NCBI GenBank assembly: GCA_013365365.1
Contig: JABVXU010000058.1
Coordinates: 144,909 to 208,908 of the forward strand
DNA length: 64,000 bases
Source of the DNA: Cruorifilaria tuberocauda
Taxonomy: Eukaryota; Nematoda; Chromadorea; Rhabditida; Onchocercidae
Direction of reading: 5' to 3'
Position numbers and translations under genes: made by a program. Positions 38,917-51,730 of this stretch are shown in pieces (position 1 is the stretch's first letter; the number at the start of each line of letters is the position of its first letter). The notes below the pieces were generated by a model. That model was given only the letters and a program-made list of their open reading frames with translations. It was not told where the DNA came from and did no database searches.

Positions 38917-40187
38917 ATCCTAAAATGTATGTATGTTGACTCTTAATTTGCCATTAGCTCTTTTACTATAAGAATTATAATAAAACAGCCAAAAGTTTCT
39001 TGACTTATGAAATTTCTTAATTTACACAATATTTGAAAGAGGAGTAGGATGAGTTGTTAATAAATTTGGCAATGGTTAGTAACATAAATACAAAATTGAG
39101 CAAGACAATGCAATTTCTCATTCATTACAATTACTTTTTACAGCTGAATTCTGAATCTGTTTGCATCAAGAAGAATTTGCGAAAAATAAAATCGAGTCTT
39201 CTCAACAAGGTGCAGTCAGTTACATCAACATGGGATTGCCATGATTTACACTATGTTCTTTGTATTCATTAAATGGCTATTTGGAAGAAGTGTAATGGGT
39301 ATAGTTTGTAGGCAAAAATTTTCGGACTGGACGGTAATTTATAAAGTTATGACAGATTTCGTTGTTATTGTTAGAGATGATTAAAATTGTCAAAACTTTC
39401 CATTCACTGTACTTCGAAGCTTTTTTCTCTTCGAAAGTTTACGGTGCATACTTAACACAGTTCAATGTTAAGTTTCTTTAATGTCGCAGCTAGGACGAAG
39501 ATGTCACATATCATAATTGTGCATATCATAACTATCATAATTGTACAGGAAGTATGATAATCGTTGGAATATTTGATGCAACACTTTGCATGTTAGGTAT
39601 GCAGTATAAGCAAGTTCTAAAAGAAATGCTGCAAATTTTACCCAGTTTAATTCACTGAATGATCAGGATTATACCAATTACACATTAAGAAAATTACTTA
39701 TAATGTTAAAAGTAAAAAAAGAATGAAAACGGGATAGCAGTTATCCTGTGATTTTACTATCTCAGTTTTTTTTTCTTTAAAGTGATCTGAAGGAGAAAAT
39801 CATTAATATAAATTTAAATAGGATTAATTCTAATCAATTTTTGCTGAAGACCTCAGAGGAAGAGTGTTCTATCAGTATAGAATTAGTTTGTTCGGTTTTT
39901 GCTTTTATCATTTATTCTATCTATCCATCTTTATATACATGTGTATGTATAGAGTGCTGAAGCATTTTTTCAGTATTATAACTTTCATTAACTGCGGAAC
40001 AATAACCATTTTTCGTACAAGATATATTCCAATTTCTGGTGGAACAGCTTAATTAGAAAGCCTTAAACAGCAAGAGATTTTTGATTAAAATTCCTTCACG
40101 AATCTACCCTGTTGCTGCTGCTTTTATTACTGGTATCGGGTCATCATATAAAGCTCAGTAATTCTTATTTTTCAAAACTCTTGTAAG
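38917..40187. other. Intergenic or unresolved 5' end of the NPL4 gene
   Basis: AATAAA at 38989-38994 is a likely poly(A) signal for the upstream gene. An open frame at 39144-39272, preceded by TTTTACAG, reads as a basic peptide but has no splice-consistent partner. The N-terminal ubiquitin-like (UBX-like) domain expected of NPL4 should be encoded here but was not resolved. Confidence 0.4.
38989..38994 (+). terminator. Candidate poly(A) signal AATAAA
   Basis: Lies about 75 bases after the stop of the 477-residue protein. Confidence 0.4.
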
Positions 40188-40197
40188 GTTCGGCGAT

Positions 40198-43100
40198 ATG
40201 GCTGATTTACGAAATTCTCATACTCCCGATTTGGCATATACGGGCAACCTATTTGGAATGGAAGTCGATTCAACACATACGCAACAAAAACGTATAATGG
40301 GAGGTTGGAAATGTTTTTCCTACAACATAAACTTATAATCTTGAGGTACTTAGCATTTAATCTGACGACGTTTGGATTTGCTTTCCCCTAATTAGTCAGT
40401 GAAATATATTTGGAGCGCTTGTTGAATTTACTAGAGCCCTTGGTTGTTTCGTATTTTCATTCAAGGCTACATAGGAATGTGCAGAGATCAATAACTCATA
40501 ATATCCGTAAATACATCAAGGTGCATATTATAATGAGTCAATATCTTCTGTTTGTATAAGTACTTCAATTTAAAGTTGACAATCGAGTCAAGAATTGCTA
40601 TCTGCGAAAAAGCGGATAATCCGATGTACCCTAGCCTATCATAAAGTTTGATCACTGGTCAGATCCTGACGGCCAATACTTTCAATTCATGTGAAGCTGA
40701 TACTTCGCGGATGCCCGAGTTTCCTGAAAAAAGTCGAACGAGTGGTGCGCGACTTTTTTTGATGCTAGTGGTCTTGTTACAGGTGTCGTGGCATGCTTAT
40801 ATCAGATATTCAATTCAGGAACTTGTCGAGAGACTTATCAGTGAGAATCACGCCTTATTTGAACTCCTGGTAACCCCTGGACCCTAAAAGATAGGAATAT
40901 GGTACTCGAAGCGTCACTAATGGTTTGCCTTTTTCTTCGCTGCCACATGTGGCACTAGGTTTTTCCCAGTGTTATATGTTAACATGATTGTGTCACCTAT
41001 ACCTACATAATCTTATATTATTTTGAGGAAAAAGTTGATGAAGTGGACAGTTACCTTGCAAAACAAGATGGAATGATTATACGAGAGAGGGATCCACGCA
41101 TGTGTCATCATGGCACACGTCAAAAATGCACCCACTGCTTACCGTTAGATGTAAGCTCTTTACACTAATTATTGGAGATATTTTTATCACATCTGTGCTG
41201 TAACTTTTCTGTGCAACTCCATCTCTCCTAATATCAGATCTATGTTCAGACGTTGTCTCATGTTTATTTTCGTTGGCTTCGAGAATGACTCATATAAGTT
41301 GTAACTTAATTCTAAATTTTTATTATTAAAAAAATTTTTAGCATTATTAAAAAATTTGGGAAAATTTTTTATTTCTTGTCTTTCAGCCGTACGATGAAGA
41401 CTATCTCAAAAAAAAGGATATTAAGCACATGTCTTTTCATGCATATGTCCGTAAAATTACTGCTGGTCACGGTAAAGGAACGCAGTTGAAAAAACCACTA
41501 GAAAATATTGTTTGTTCACTGAAACCTAACTGTCCAGGTCATAAACCTTACCCTCAAGGTATATGTAGCAAATGTCGACCTCCGATGATTACACTCAACA
41601 GACAGGTTCATTAAATTTTTACTCGAGAAAAGTTTCTTATTTAACGCAGTATGAAAAATTATGAAGAGCGATATATCTTAAACCATTTTTCAAATGAAGT
41701 AATGCAACGTTTGATGTATTTCTTTTTAGCGTTTTCGACATGTAGACAATATATCAATTGAAAATGAGGAAGTTGTGAATCGTTTTCTTGCATTTTGGCG
41801 TAAAACGGGTCATCAAAGAATCGGTTATATGATTGGACGCTACGAATCTTTTCAAGAGATTCCTCTTGGGATTAAAGCAACAGTTGCTGCTATTTATGAG
41901 CCACCGCAGGTTTTTTTTTGCATTTCATCAAGTTTATATAACTGGTTTTATATTTCCTTCTCTGGATTTTTCTCCTCCTTTTGCAAATCCATTATGTTTG
42001 TAGTCCTGTTCGTCGGATTCAGTGATCCTAGAAGCCGATCCACAAGAAAAAGTGGTGGATGAACTTTGTTCTTATCTTAACTTGAAGCGCGTTGGTTGGA
42101 TTTTTACTGATTTATGGTCCGCAGATTCATCTAAAGGCACAGTTTGTTGCACACGACATAAGGTTTCAATATTCCTAGTTTTTTTCCTCTTGTGGATGAA
42201 ACTAAATGTTTCGTACTTTTAGAGAATTCGTGGTTCGGAGATTTTGTTTTTTATTTCAGGATTCTTTCTTTCTTACTGCACAGGAGTGCATCACAGCTGG
42301 TTGGTTGCAAAATAAATATCCTAATATAACCACTTTTTGCACTGATGGATATTTTGGCTCTAAATTCACCACGGTTGTTGCGTCAGGTCTGTGAAACTAG
42401 CATGCTGATTTATAACTTTTTAATCTTTTTTTGGGAGGTTATTACATGCAAGTGCAAGTTACCTTTTTAGAAATCTATCCAGTAGTAATCTAAACCCGCT
42501 TAAAAGAGGAGTGTAGATTTGGACAGATTTCTAAACAAGATACCTGTAAAGAGTATGGGAAAGAATTTAATGTAAATACAAAGTTCTGATTTACATATTC
42601 CACAGATGGAGTTAAGGTAAATTATGGAATACTTCATCTCTTCAGAGTTGGGACTGATTCTGTAACACAATTGTTTGTATCATTTAATGAAATAATTTTC
42701 GTTTTATTTAGTATATTTTCTCTATCTTATGATGTTTATAGGTAATGAATGGAATCAAATTGATTTTAGTGGTTATCAAGTTTCTAATCAGTGTGCTTCT
42801 CTTGTTGAGGCAAATTTATTGTGTCCAACCTCTCATCCCGAGTTAGCTTATCTGCGTGAGGTACCATTAACTCCATCACAGTACATCACTGATGTTTATT
42901 ATATGGTATGTTACATTGAGTTCTACTTTATTTGTTTATTAATTCTATCATTTTTTCTGCGTATTTATAAAAAATCATTTACAGGAAAAGAATGAATACG
43001 GTGTTGAAACGCGAAAAAATGGTCGTCCGATGCCTGTCGAGTACTTGCTTGTTGATGTTCCAGCAGGAATGCCAAAGGAGCCACGTGCCACATTTAATAT

Positions 43101-44071
43101 TTCAAAAAAATGTTATTTTCCAACTGAGAATCGTATTTTAATTGGTGAATTACAGGTACATATTTAATTTGAATTGTAGTTTTCTATTTTGGTTTTTCAA
43201 ACAGAAATTTAAAAATGTCCAAATGTCCAATTTCTAGCATCAAAATGAATTTTTCTGGAATGTTGTTAATAGCTTCTTAACTTCAGCAGTTTGTAAATTT
43301 TGTGTGTCAATTTTGTTGAATTAGACTTATATGACGGTTTTTCCTGCCATTCATTCTGACAGTTTTCAAAATTTCTTTTTAGGATTCAAGAGCAATTGGT
43401 CGATATATTTCTGAATTTTCACAGAATCAATTCATTGAGTTGGCGACGAATTTCCATTTTCTTCTTTTCCTTCTTAGTAATGATATAGTCAAATTCTCCA
43501 AGGTGAGAACTGTTTCTTTTTTTTTTCTTTGAATGGATTCAGTATAGTTTTAATTCATTTGCTTCTTTTTGCAATAATGAAAACATTCAAATCAGAACGC
43601 AAAGCCTAACTATTGATGCTGTTAGGCTTTCCCTTCTGATTTGAAATTGAGGAAATCATATTATGTGATCTCAGTGTGAAGAAATCTTAGGAAGAAGTAA
43701 AGTCCCTTTGTGACATAGTTCAGCAACAAGATCGAGGTAAAGCGATGGAATGGGCATCTGGCAATACCAATTGGGCAACTCTGTCAACATTATGTCTTCA
43801 TTCAATGGAAGGTGAAAGTGCTGTTTTTCAATTCCTTATTTTGAAAGGATATCTAGTAAATAGAAAACCGAAAAAATTTCATTTTATTCAGAAATCAATA
43901 ATTTTTTATACTAAAACTGTAGCAAGTGTTCGATCAATAAAACATTAATTACTTTTAGAGTTATCAACAAACGAATCAAACAGTAAATGGCCTTGCAAGC
44001 ATTGTACATTTGAAAATTTGATAGGACGGATAGATTGTTCCATGTGTGGTCTTCCTCGATCAGAAACCTGA
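40198..44071 (+). CDS. npl-4: NPL4 homolog (nuclear protein localization 4, Cdc48/p97 cofactor)
   Basis: NPL4 pairs with UFD1 to recruit the AAA ATPase Cdc48/p97 to ubiquitinated proteins for ERAD and chromatin extraction. Exons: first recognisable 40198-40303, then 41028-41150, 41387-41605, 41730-41909, 42004-42162, 42260-42386, 42742-42905, 42985-43155, 43383-43502, 43691-43811, 43959-44071. The zf-NPL4 domain has Cys/His pairs in [12 protein letters not shown] and [15 protein letters not shown]. The pseudo-MPN domain follows ([45 protein letters not shown]) and has no JAMM metal site, as in other NPL4s. The C-terminus is an Npl4 zinc finger (W-x-C-x2-C-T-F ... C-x2-C) that binds ubiquitin. 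Exons from 41028 onward close in phase. The join from 40303 does not, the 41028 acceptor is the unusual TTTTGAG, and the UBX-like N-terminus is missing. At least one 5' exon is therefore unresolved. Confidence 0.9.
40560..40930. other. GC-enriched segment inside the first NPL4 intron
   Basis: This stretch is visibly richer in G and C than its flanks. It holds an 80-codon open frame (40648-40887) with a hydrophobic centre that matches nothing I recognise. It could be an inserted element, a non-coding RNA or an unplaced exon. Confidence 0.4.
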
Positions 44072-45115
44072 AGTCTAATTTGTTATCTTTGTAGGCATTC
44101 TTATAATAAATTCTCTTCCGGGAATATAGATTCATTATGTTACAAACTAGGCTGAACAGCGTGACTATTATTTGTTAACTATGGCACTGGTTTTGGTGAA
44201 ATTCTATTTTGTGCAGGTTTTCTATCTATTTGTTTGTGAAGATGAAATAGGTTTTTTTACTAGCATTTATTTTTTAATTTCAATATAATTTTTATTGTTG
44301 TGATATGTTTGAATGATGAACTGATTCAAAGGATTAGGTTTTTTCTTTCAAGAAGTTTGCTACTGTAATGCGCAATAATTCTTAATATATTAATTGTATT
44401 AATAATTGTATTAAATAGTGTGTTTCAATGTACATTTTTTTTACATAATTTAAAATGGTCAAGTAATTTTTTATTTCTTCATTTGTTCATATTGTAATTG
44501 TTATCACATTGGTTTACATCTGTTTCTCAAATATTCTTCGCAATAAATAAACTTGAAAAGATAAATGTCTGTTTGAATCAACAAATTCGTTAGTCTTGAT
44601 TTGATATGAATAATAGGAGTAAAAATTTAAAAAATCGCCAGCTCGTACTCACAATAAGCGGGATTGAAGTTGATGCTCAAGTAAAATAAATTAAATATCA
44701 ACTTTTATTTGCAATAAATCGCGAAATTTATCAAATACTATTGTTATGAATATCGGATTTTTCCGAATATCAGTTCGGCGATTATCATTCGTTTACTCAA
44801 TGCATTTTAATTGTTTTATTTATTTTTATACCAATTTCATCAATTGGGTATAAAAAGAGTTGAATTGGTCAGGTTTAGTTTATCATTAATTATTTCGATA
44901 TCTGAAAAAGATTTTGCATCAAATGTCAACTAACGGAACGCAGGGTACGGTGTGTTAGAAAGAAAATGTGAGTGATAGCGGAGAAGGTAAGCGATTGACA
45001 TAGGAGGCACTGATAACGATTGACCATGAACCTTCTCCGTTTATTTCTCTCCTTCATCTCCCGAGATAAAATTGAACAATGACCCTCTTACGAGTCATCT
45101 CATCTTTCAATAAAG
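44072..45115. other. Intergenic
   Basis: No gene seen. Overlapping AATAAA words at 44542-44551 are a candidate poly(A) signal for NPL4, about 470 bases after its stop. Confidence 0.45.
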
Positions 45116-47033
45116 ATGTATATCGACCACTATTGGTTCTTATTCTTGTACACAATCAATACCTTTATATCTGCTGCAGCTGATTACTCATTGATATGTA
45201 AACCTGGCTATCGAGTATCGAAAATACAACGATCATCCAAATATAATGGGAAATTAGGCTCCTTGTTATTGCAGTGTGAACTTATTGAACGAAATGCACA
45301 ATTGGTAGCATTTTTTTTTACAATTTCATTGCTTTTCATGTCAAAGTGCTGCTGAAAGATTTCAACTCTGTTATTGAAATACATATGAAAACATAGATAT
45401 AATGGGAACCTGCTGAGATCGTTTATTTTGAATGGGGTTTTTTAAAGTGAATGAATGGTTAATTATGTCACTATGCATATCTAAGCATATAATCTCTATC
45501 ATGAAGTTATTTATCTGTAACCATGCTGAACTGAATACCATTTTTGTCGATTCTATTGATAAATAATTTGATTAGACTTTGTAATATATAAGTAAAAGAA
45601 TAATAGTGCTCACTCATCATAATGGAAAGTCCTAATAGGATCTTAAATCTGTCGCATTAATTTTGACATTCCCGTTATGTTTTTTTTAAAGTACATTTAA
45701 GATTGAATGCATTCGATTACAAAGTATACCTCAATGTTCCGGCATAGCGGAAGGTTGTTCCGGACAGACATGGCTTGCAGGCTTCAATCTATATGTCATT
45801 GAAAATTCTACAAAAGTCACACTGTATGTCACTGTTACTTCACGCAATAAAATGTGTGAAAAATGAAGATTTAATTCTTAGATACAAAATAAGATAGGAC
45901 TGAAATGACCGATTATTAATGGATCATTAAAATTCATTTACCCCTTCTAGTTTAGTCAAAACTGATCTAACGTAAAACGTTTCACTAAATACTACAAAAA
46001 AGGAATAAATGAATAATAAATCTACCAAAAAACCCGAGAAGAACTGTCAATATTCCTTATGAACTTTTATTGAAATCTTCCAAGATGCATTCATTCTGTG
46101 ACTGGAGTAAATTTATCTTTCCTTACTATTTTGGAATAACAAAATTCTCAAGCTCCAACGAATGTATCAATCTCAGATTTAAAGCTTAGAGAACATTCCG
46201 ATTATACTTATAGAATTAATAATTTCTTCCTTATTTTCTATCTATTCTATCACTAAGCAGTAATTTAGACTAGCAAGATCAGTTTTTTCAAGCATGAAAT
46301 TCATTTTAGTATCAATCTTTTCCAGGTGGGATCCGATATGTTGCACGTCAAAGAATACAGTCATAGATGAAAATGCTTGTATAAACGACCGTCTTAATCA
46401 ACCAAATGAGAGTTTTGAACATGAAATAGCTAATGATTTAATCTACAGAGGATTACAGTGTTGGCATCAATACAATGCTAACAATACATTGTTCGACTTG
46501 ATCTGGAAAATGGAAATTTGTCCGTTCAGTTCACCTACGGTAAAGATAAACAGATCGCAAGGTTTACAATTTTATAGCCATTCAAAAAACCCATTCTGAT
46601 TCTATTTTCCTCTCCCTCAAATCCAACATCAACAGCTCGTATCAATGCAACATACCATAGTCGAAATATTATATTATTAGCTGTGTAAATGCTTAGTGAG
46701 ATTCGAAGAACCTCAAAATCTGAATCATTAACAATTATATTTATTCACATATTTATCCAGATCGTAAAAGATCGCTCCTCGATATAAGCAGGATGATTCA
46801 TGAAATAATCGATGCACAGCACTCGCCGTGCATACCACATGGATCTAAGTAAACGAACCAAGCTATAACAAATCAACTTTTTGCATAGTATTTTATTTTT
46901 AGACTGTCCGGAATGCGAATGCGATTGTGGCAAACCACAGTGCTCTGACACTAGCTATCCATCCAAGCTAATTCATAAACATACGGAAAATCACTCATGT
47001 CAGTGTCGATGCGATTGTATTACTATCTGCTGA
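45116..47033 (+). CDS. Secreted cysteine-rich orphan protein, 235 residues
   Basis: I do not recognise a family. Four exons close exactly in phase: 45116-45304, 45702-45853, 46326-46561 and 46903-47033. Residues 1 to about 21 form a signal peptide with a hydrophobic core (WFLFLYTINTFISAAA). The mature part has about twenty cysteines: a first region with ICKPGYRV and CSGIAEGCSGQTW, a middle region with ICCTS and CWHQYN...MEICPF, and a tail of closely packed pairs (CPECECDCGKPQC, then CQCRCDCITIC) that ends the protein. Possible N-glycosylation sites (N-x-S/T) occur, for example NST. The arrangement suggests a disulfide-bonded secreted or surface protein, perhaps nematode-restricted; the family claim is inference. 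The ATG directly follows an AG after a pyrimidine run, so trans-splicing close to the start is possible. It converges with the TDP-43 homolog. Confidence 0.75.
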
Positions 47034-47854
47034 AAGCAGCAAAACTACTGTGTGTACCAATGAAACCTAAAGACAGAAGATTTCTGTGACCAATCCCCTA
47101 ATCCCAAGAACTTCAACTTTTAAGAAACTCTGGTTGCTTTGAGTGCATGTACATTTTTTGCAGCTTTTTGTTTTCTTTTATCTCAGCATGATTCGTGTTT
47201 TGTTTTTTCTTTCAAGACTTTAATCAAAGTATATTTATTCAGAACGTAAAACACTCAAAAAAGAAAAAAGTTAAGACGTGAAAAAAGAGAAAATTATCAC
47301 TGAATTCTCTACACTTTAAACCACAGAAAAAAATTCTTTCAAAACAGAAAGTGCAATCTAGATTTTTACGGGCAAAAAAAAGGAAATTTTACCCTTTCTT
47401 CCTCCTCACAAATATAATTTTATGAAAAATTGTATCAAAAATATTCGAAAAACTTAGGTATTTTTTCTCAAAAAGGGATACTGAAGGGTGAGATAAATGA
47501 TACGCAATGTCTATGTGATTAACTAATCAAGAGATGAACGATAAGCCCAGAGCACGGTAAACAGGAATACAATTAATTTGAATAAAACGACTTTGGAGTC
47601 ACGAACTACAATTCACAATCTAAATTTCAATGAATATTCCAACAATTTATTCAAGATCGTCGATGTTTTTTATATGTTTCACTTAACTTTCTAAAGTGGG
47701 AAGATGATAGGTGACAATCCTCCTTTTTACATTATTTTGAAATTCATATCAGTATTTAAAACATTAAGGAATTAATAGGTTGGCATCTGTTTTAATAAAT
47801 AGTTCGATTTAACACAAGCAAATCGGTGAAATCTGTCAGTGATGGTTTTCATTA
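47034..47854. other. Convergent intergenic region
   Basis: 3' ends of the plus-strand cysteine-rich gene and the minus-strand TDP-43 homolog face each other here. No coding exon seen. Confidence 0.55.
47646..47651 (-). terminator. Candidate poly(A) signal of the TDP-43 homolog
   Basis: TTTATT on the plus strand (AATAAA on the minus), about 205 bases past the stop codon. Confidence 0.35.
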
Positions 47855-50800
47855 TTACCATTTCCCATTAGAATTGGCAGCAGAAGGTGTGCCACTGCCA
47901 GCATTATTGCTATTATTGCTCAAGGTACTCCAAAAAGCTTGCCAAGCGGCATCCATCATATCCGGATTTACATTCATCTTGTTCAAATTCAACGCATCCA
48001 ATCCAGATGCCAATGCTTGACTTGTACCTGAACGTGCCGGCGTCGAGTATCGAAGTGAATTGGAGTATCCAGGTGAGAAACGATTCGATCCGCGTGTATC
48101 GGATGAACGATAAGTGGTAGCACGCCAATTATCTACTGAACGAGATACCATAGGATCGTATGGATAGGATGTCTAAAATAATTCATGTCTTTAAGTAGAA
48201 AATAGTAAAAAGGAAGATAACAGCAGCAGTTTCATTTCCAGAACGAAGCATCCACTCACGTAATCGGGATTTTTGAAGCTAACAGTTTCTGGCGAATAAC
48301 CATATTTATCAGAAAATCTGCGCGAATGACGCCCTTGAGTTGGTAATCCATACGAAGCACTTTGACCGTACCGTGGAGAAAAATCTGATTCACGAGGAGC
48401 CGCTGCACTTACTGCTACCGATGAACCATCAATGATGAAGTCTCCCTGTCTTAAAATCAAATGATCAAGACTATGTATAAATAGTGAAACAATAAGTTTT
48501 TCCATATTTTCTAATATTTCAGTAGAGGAAAAATATATTTTAATGATCAGGAATGTTACCTGTAAACTGCGCTTAATTTGCCTTGTCGATACTTATACTT
48601 TAAATGGCATCTACTGTCAGCTATATAGATTAAAGTAACTTATTCGATGATAAAGTTCAATACAATGGATATAAAAATATTATTAATACTGCTGGCACAT
48701 TTACCTCATCAGCTCCTTAGCGACCGCAGGACTTGAAAAATTAACAAATGCAAATGATCGGAACGGACGTGGAATGAAAACATCTGTTACCTTAAAAAAC
48801 CACAAAGCAAAAATTTTCATAATCTTTAGGTGTATATACAATGCAGAAAAGGAGACGTATAAAGAGAACTTGCAACATTTCTATTCGAAAAGCAAAAGTC
48901 TTCCACAAGACACTTACAAAAGCGTTTGGATCAATTTTAGTAGCTTCGCCATTGAAGAATTTTCTGAGCGTGTCAACAGTAGTTTTTTCTTGAACGCGAC
49001 CCACAAATATACGAGTTACCACTGGCGATCCTGTATCCCCCTGTAAATTCTTTGGATGGATAATGATGGCGAAACGTGAACAAGTCAATGATCGACTTAA
49101 GGAAAAGCCTCTTAATCATTTCTTATTCAACATTCCAGTTACAGAGATCATACAAGTGAGCACGTACAAGTGTATTGTTGTTAAAATAGCTCTATGAACA
49201 GAGAAAACTTCAGTGCATAAAATGCACAAAACACATTTCAGTGATTCAGTGATTATTCAACGATTTCAGTGATATATTCCGAAAACCAAAAACTATATTA
49301 CTAAAAATATTACCTTCGAGAGCGGAATTCTCACTTGACATCGACGTCCATCAATCTCATGAGTTTGTTGCGTGAGGATGCGCTGCTGAGCATCAAAATC
49401 AGCCATTCGCACAAATCCAAAACCTTTCGATGCACCACTGGGATCAGTTTTTAACTATAAATTTTTAATGGCAAATTTAAATTTACGATTCTTTAGAAAG
49501 CAAAAAAAAGCAAATTCAACCAACTCGCGAATCTCAAAGAAACTAGAAAATGTTCACAATCAACCATTTTTTCCACAAATTCAAGACAATTAACAACATT
49601 TCACAACTCGAAAATCCCTATCAAACTCATCATTTCAAACATATATGGAATACTGATAAAAACGAAAGAAAAAATCCCAACGGCAAGGATGAATTTCTTG
49701 TTAAAAGTAGCATTAGCTTACATCAAAAAGGACGACTTCGCCGAAATTTTCGAAATATGCCTTGCATGTTTCAGCAGATGTTTTGAATGGCAATCCGAGG
49801 ACAATCAAATCAATACACGCTTTCTCGCCACTCGGATCCTCGATACGCTTTTGCTTAGCGGTAAACTGTCCCCCGCGTCCCCCTTGCGAATCTTCGGAAT
49901 CGCCCTCTTGCTCACACTCATCCATCATCTTCTTGCGCTTCGTGTTCTGATCACCTGCACACCGCACACTGATTGTTTTGACGATAAACAGTAACACACT
50001 CACCCCTCTTTCCTTCCCACGTATAGGACCTATCAATCCAGCTTAAAGATTTCATTTTTTTTGCTCTACGGTTGGCAAATACGACCTTTACGACCAGTGC
50101 TTACACAATACATTCAAAATACAGATTTTTGCAGATTGCACTATCCTATAACTGATTGCCTTTCAAAGCAAAATTCTTGTTAATGGCACTTATATAAACT
50201 TTTTATGAAACCATCTGAACTTCATATTTCATATGTCTTTCATTAAATTTAAAGTAATTTCAGCACTATTTGCAGACGAATTTTTGCAAGTAATAAAGAC
50301 CACTTGTTATACTATGCATATCAGGCGAACACTCTGCACTTAAAGTCATCACTCATAGTGTTTTCAATTTTAACTGCACTTCCAAAATCACCAGCTAATA
50401 TCAAACTCAGCATTTCAATCTAACAGTACATAATCATTTTTTTGCATTTCACAGATATCCTTTGACAAACAAAGGGCAATAATCTCTTCATCAACATTCA
50501 CCTGATTTCTTTTTCCTTTAACAAATCTATCGATTTCGTTAACTTTGACATCATGTCATTAAAAATCCTTGAAAATCAATGTTAAAGACAAATTGCGACA
50601 CTAAAAACGTACCTGATCCACGATGAGGATAAATGACAATAAACGTTTTATTCTTCCAACCATCGGGAGGTGCAAGAAAACGTGTTCCTTGGGGATCCAT
50701 TCTATAAAAGAACCCCAATAAGAAGCCATCAAAAAGCTAGTAAAATCATGTTATGAGCCAAAATGAATCATTCCAGCTTATCTTTACTCTAACTTTAAAG

Positions 50801-51730
50801 TGACAAATTCTTTTAACAATTTGAAGGGATTCTACACTTTCATACCTAATAGCATAATTTTACACATAACACAGAACAATTTTGTTTAAATCATAAGCGA
50901 TGTTCAGAGTTTTGAGGCGCTGAGCTCTAATACATAAAATTAGCTAATAAAATAAAGTTTTTTTTTATTTAGAGCTAATAGAGTGAATGAATTACCAGTA
51001 GAACACGAAAATATGAACTTACAACAAAGCTCGACTTGCTCCTGTAACACTATTTTTATATTTCAATCCATGGGCACCAGGAAATGCATGAACTAAAGTA
51101 TTTAAGCTTAGCGAACAATCTTCCGGAAGTAAAGGAAGCTCTAAGCGTTCGCTATCCTCCGTTTCTGACACGACCACATATTCCACAGCTTCACCGCTTT
51201 CTTCCTTTAATTAGAACAATATGTACCCAAAAAAATTATATTACTAAAAAGTTTCTTTCACAAATCTCCGCAAGCCTACTACGTTGCAACTGTTTCGTTA
51301 TGTGCGCAATGTGAATAAGTGAGCTCCGAATAAGTGTAATAATATTGAATGACGTTTGTTCACGAAGTATCACTTGAAAACTTTCTCAAAAAAATATGGA
51401 AATACAATGAATTCCCTTCATATATATTGTCTTGCTGACTTGCTGAAGACTGTAGAAAAAAGTAGAAAACGCAGAGCATATTCAAACCAAAGAAACTTAA
51501 TAACGACAATCTCAATCCAGGAGAGTCAATGGATTCTTGTGACAGTAATCGATCACATTGTTTGGAATGAATTTCCCATCAAGAGATGAAAGGAAAGCAT
51601 TTCCTGCTACCACGATAAGAATAGCATACTTACCGCATAAGAAAAACGTACTTACCACGATTACATTGGTGTTTTTCGACTCATTTATTACTGTTTCAGT
51701 TTTACAATTAGGTATTGTTTCGGAGGCCAT
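47855..51730 (-). CDS. tdp-1: TDP-43 homolog (TAR DNA-binding protein)
   Basis: A nuclear RNA-binding protein for UG-rich RNA that controls splicing and RNA stability. Nine exons close in phase (478 residues): 51730-51656, 51204-51023, 50701-50613, 49954-49722, 49454-49314, 49040-48918, 48790-48705, 48449-48260, 48172-47855. The N-terminal oligomerisation domain (about residues 26-115) carries FPGAHGLKYKN, matching the FPGACGLRYRN region of human TDP-43. RRM1 (about 164-238) has DLIVLGLPFK (RNP2) and KGFGFVR (RNP1). RRM2 (about 249-320) has TRIFVGRV and FRSFAFVNF. The tail is Ser/Asn/Arg-rich rather than Gly-rich and contains VNPDMMDAAWQAFW (about 441-454), resembling the conserved amphipathic helix INPAMMAAAQAAL of vertebrate TDP-43. 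The start ATG gives a sensible leader before the domain. A head-to-head partner is the CDK11 gene. Confidence 0.93.

Noticed and set aside
39144..39272. Terminal-looking exon after TTTTACAG
   Set aside because: No upstream exon matches its phase and it does not resemble the NPL4 N-terminus.
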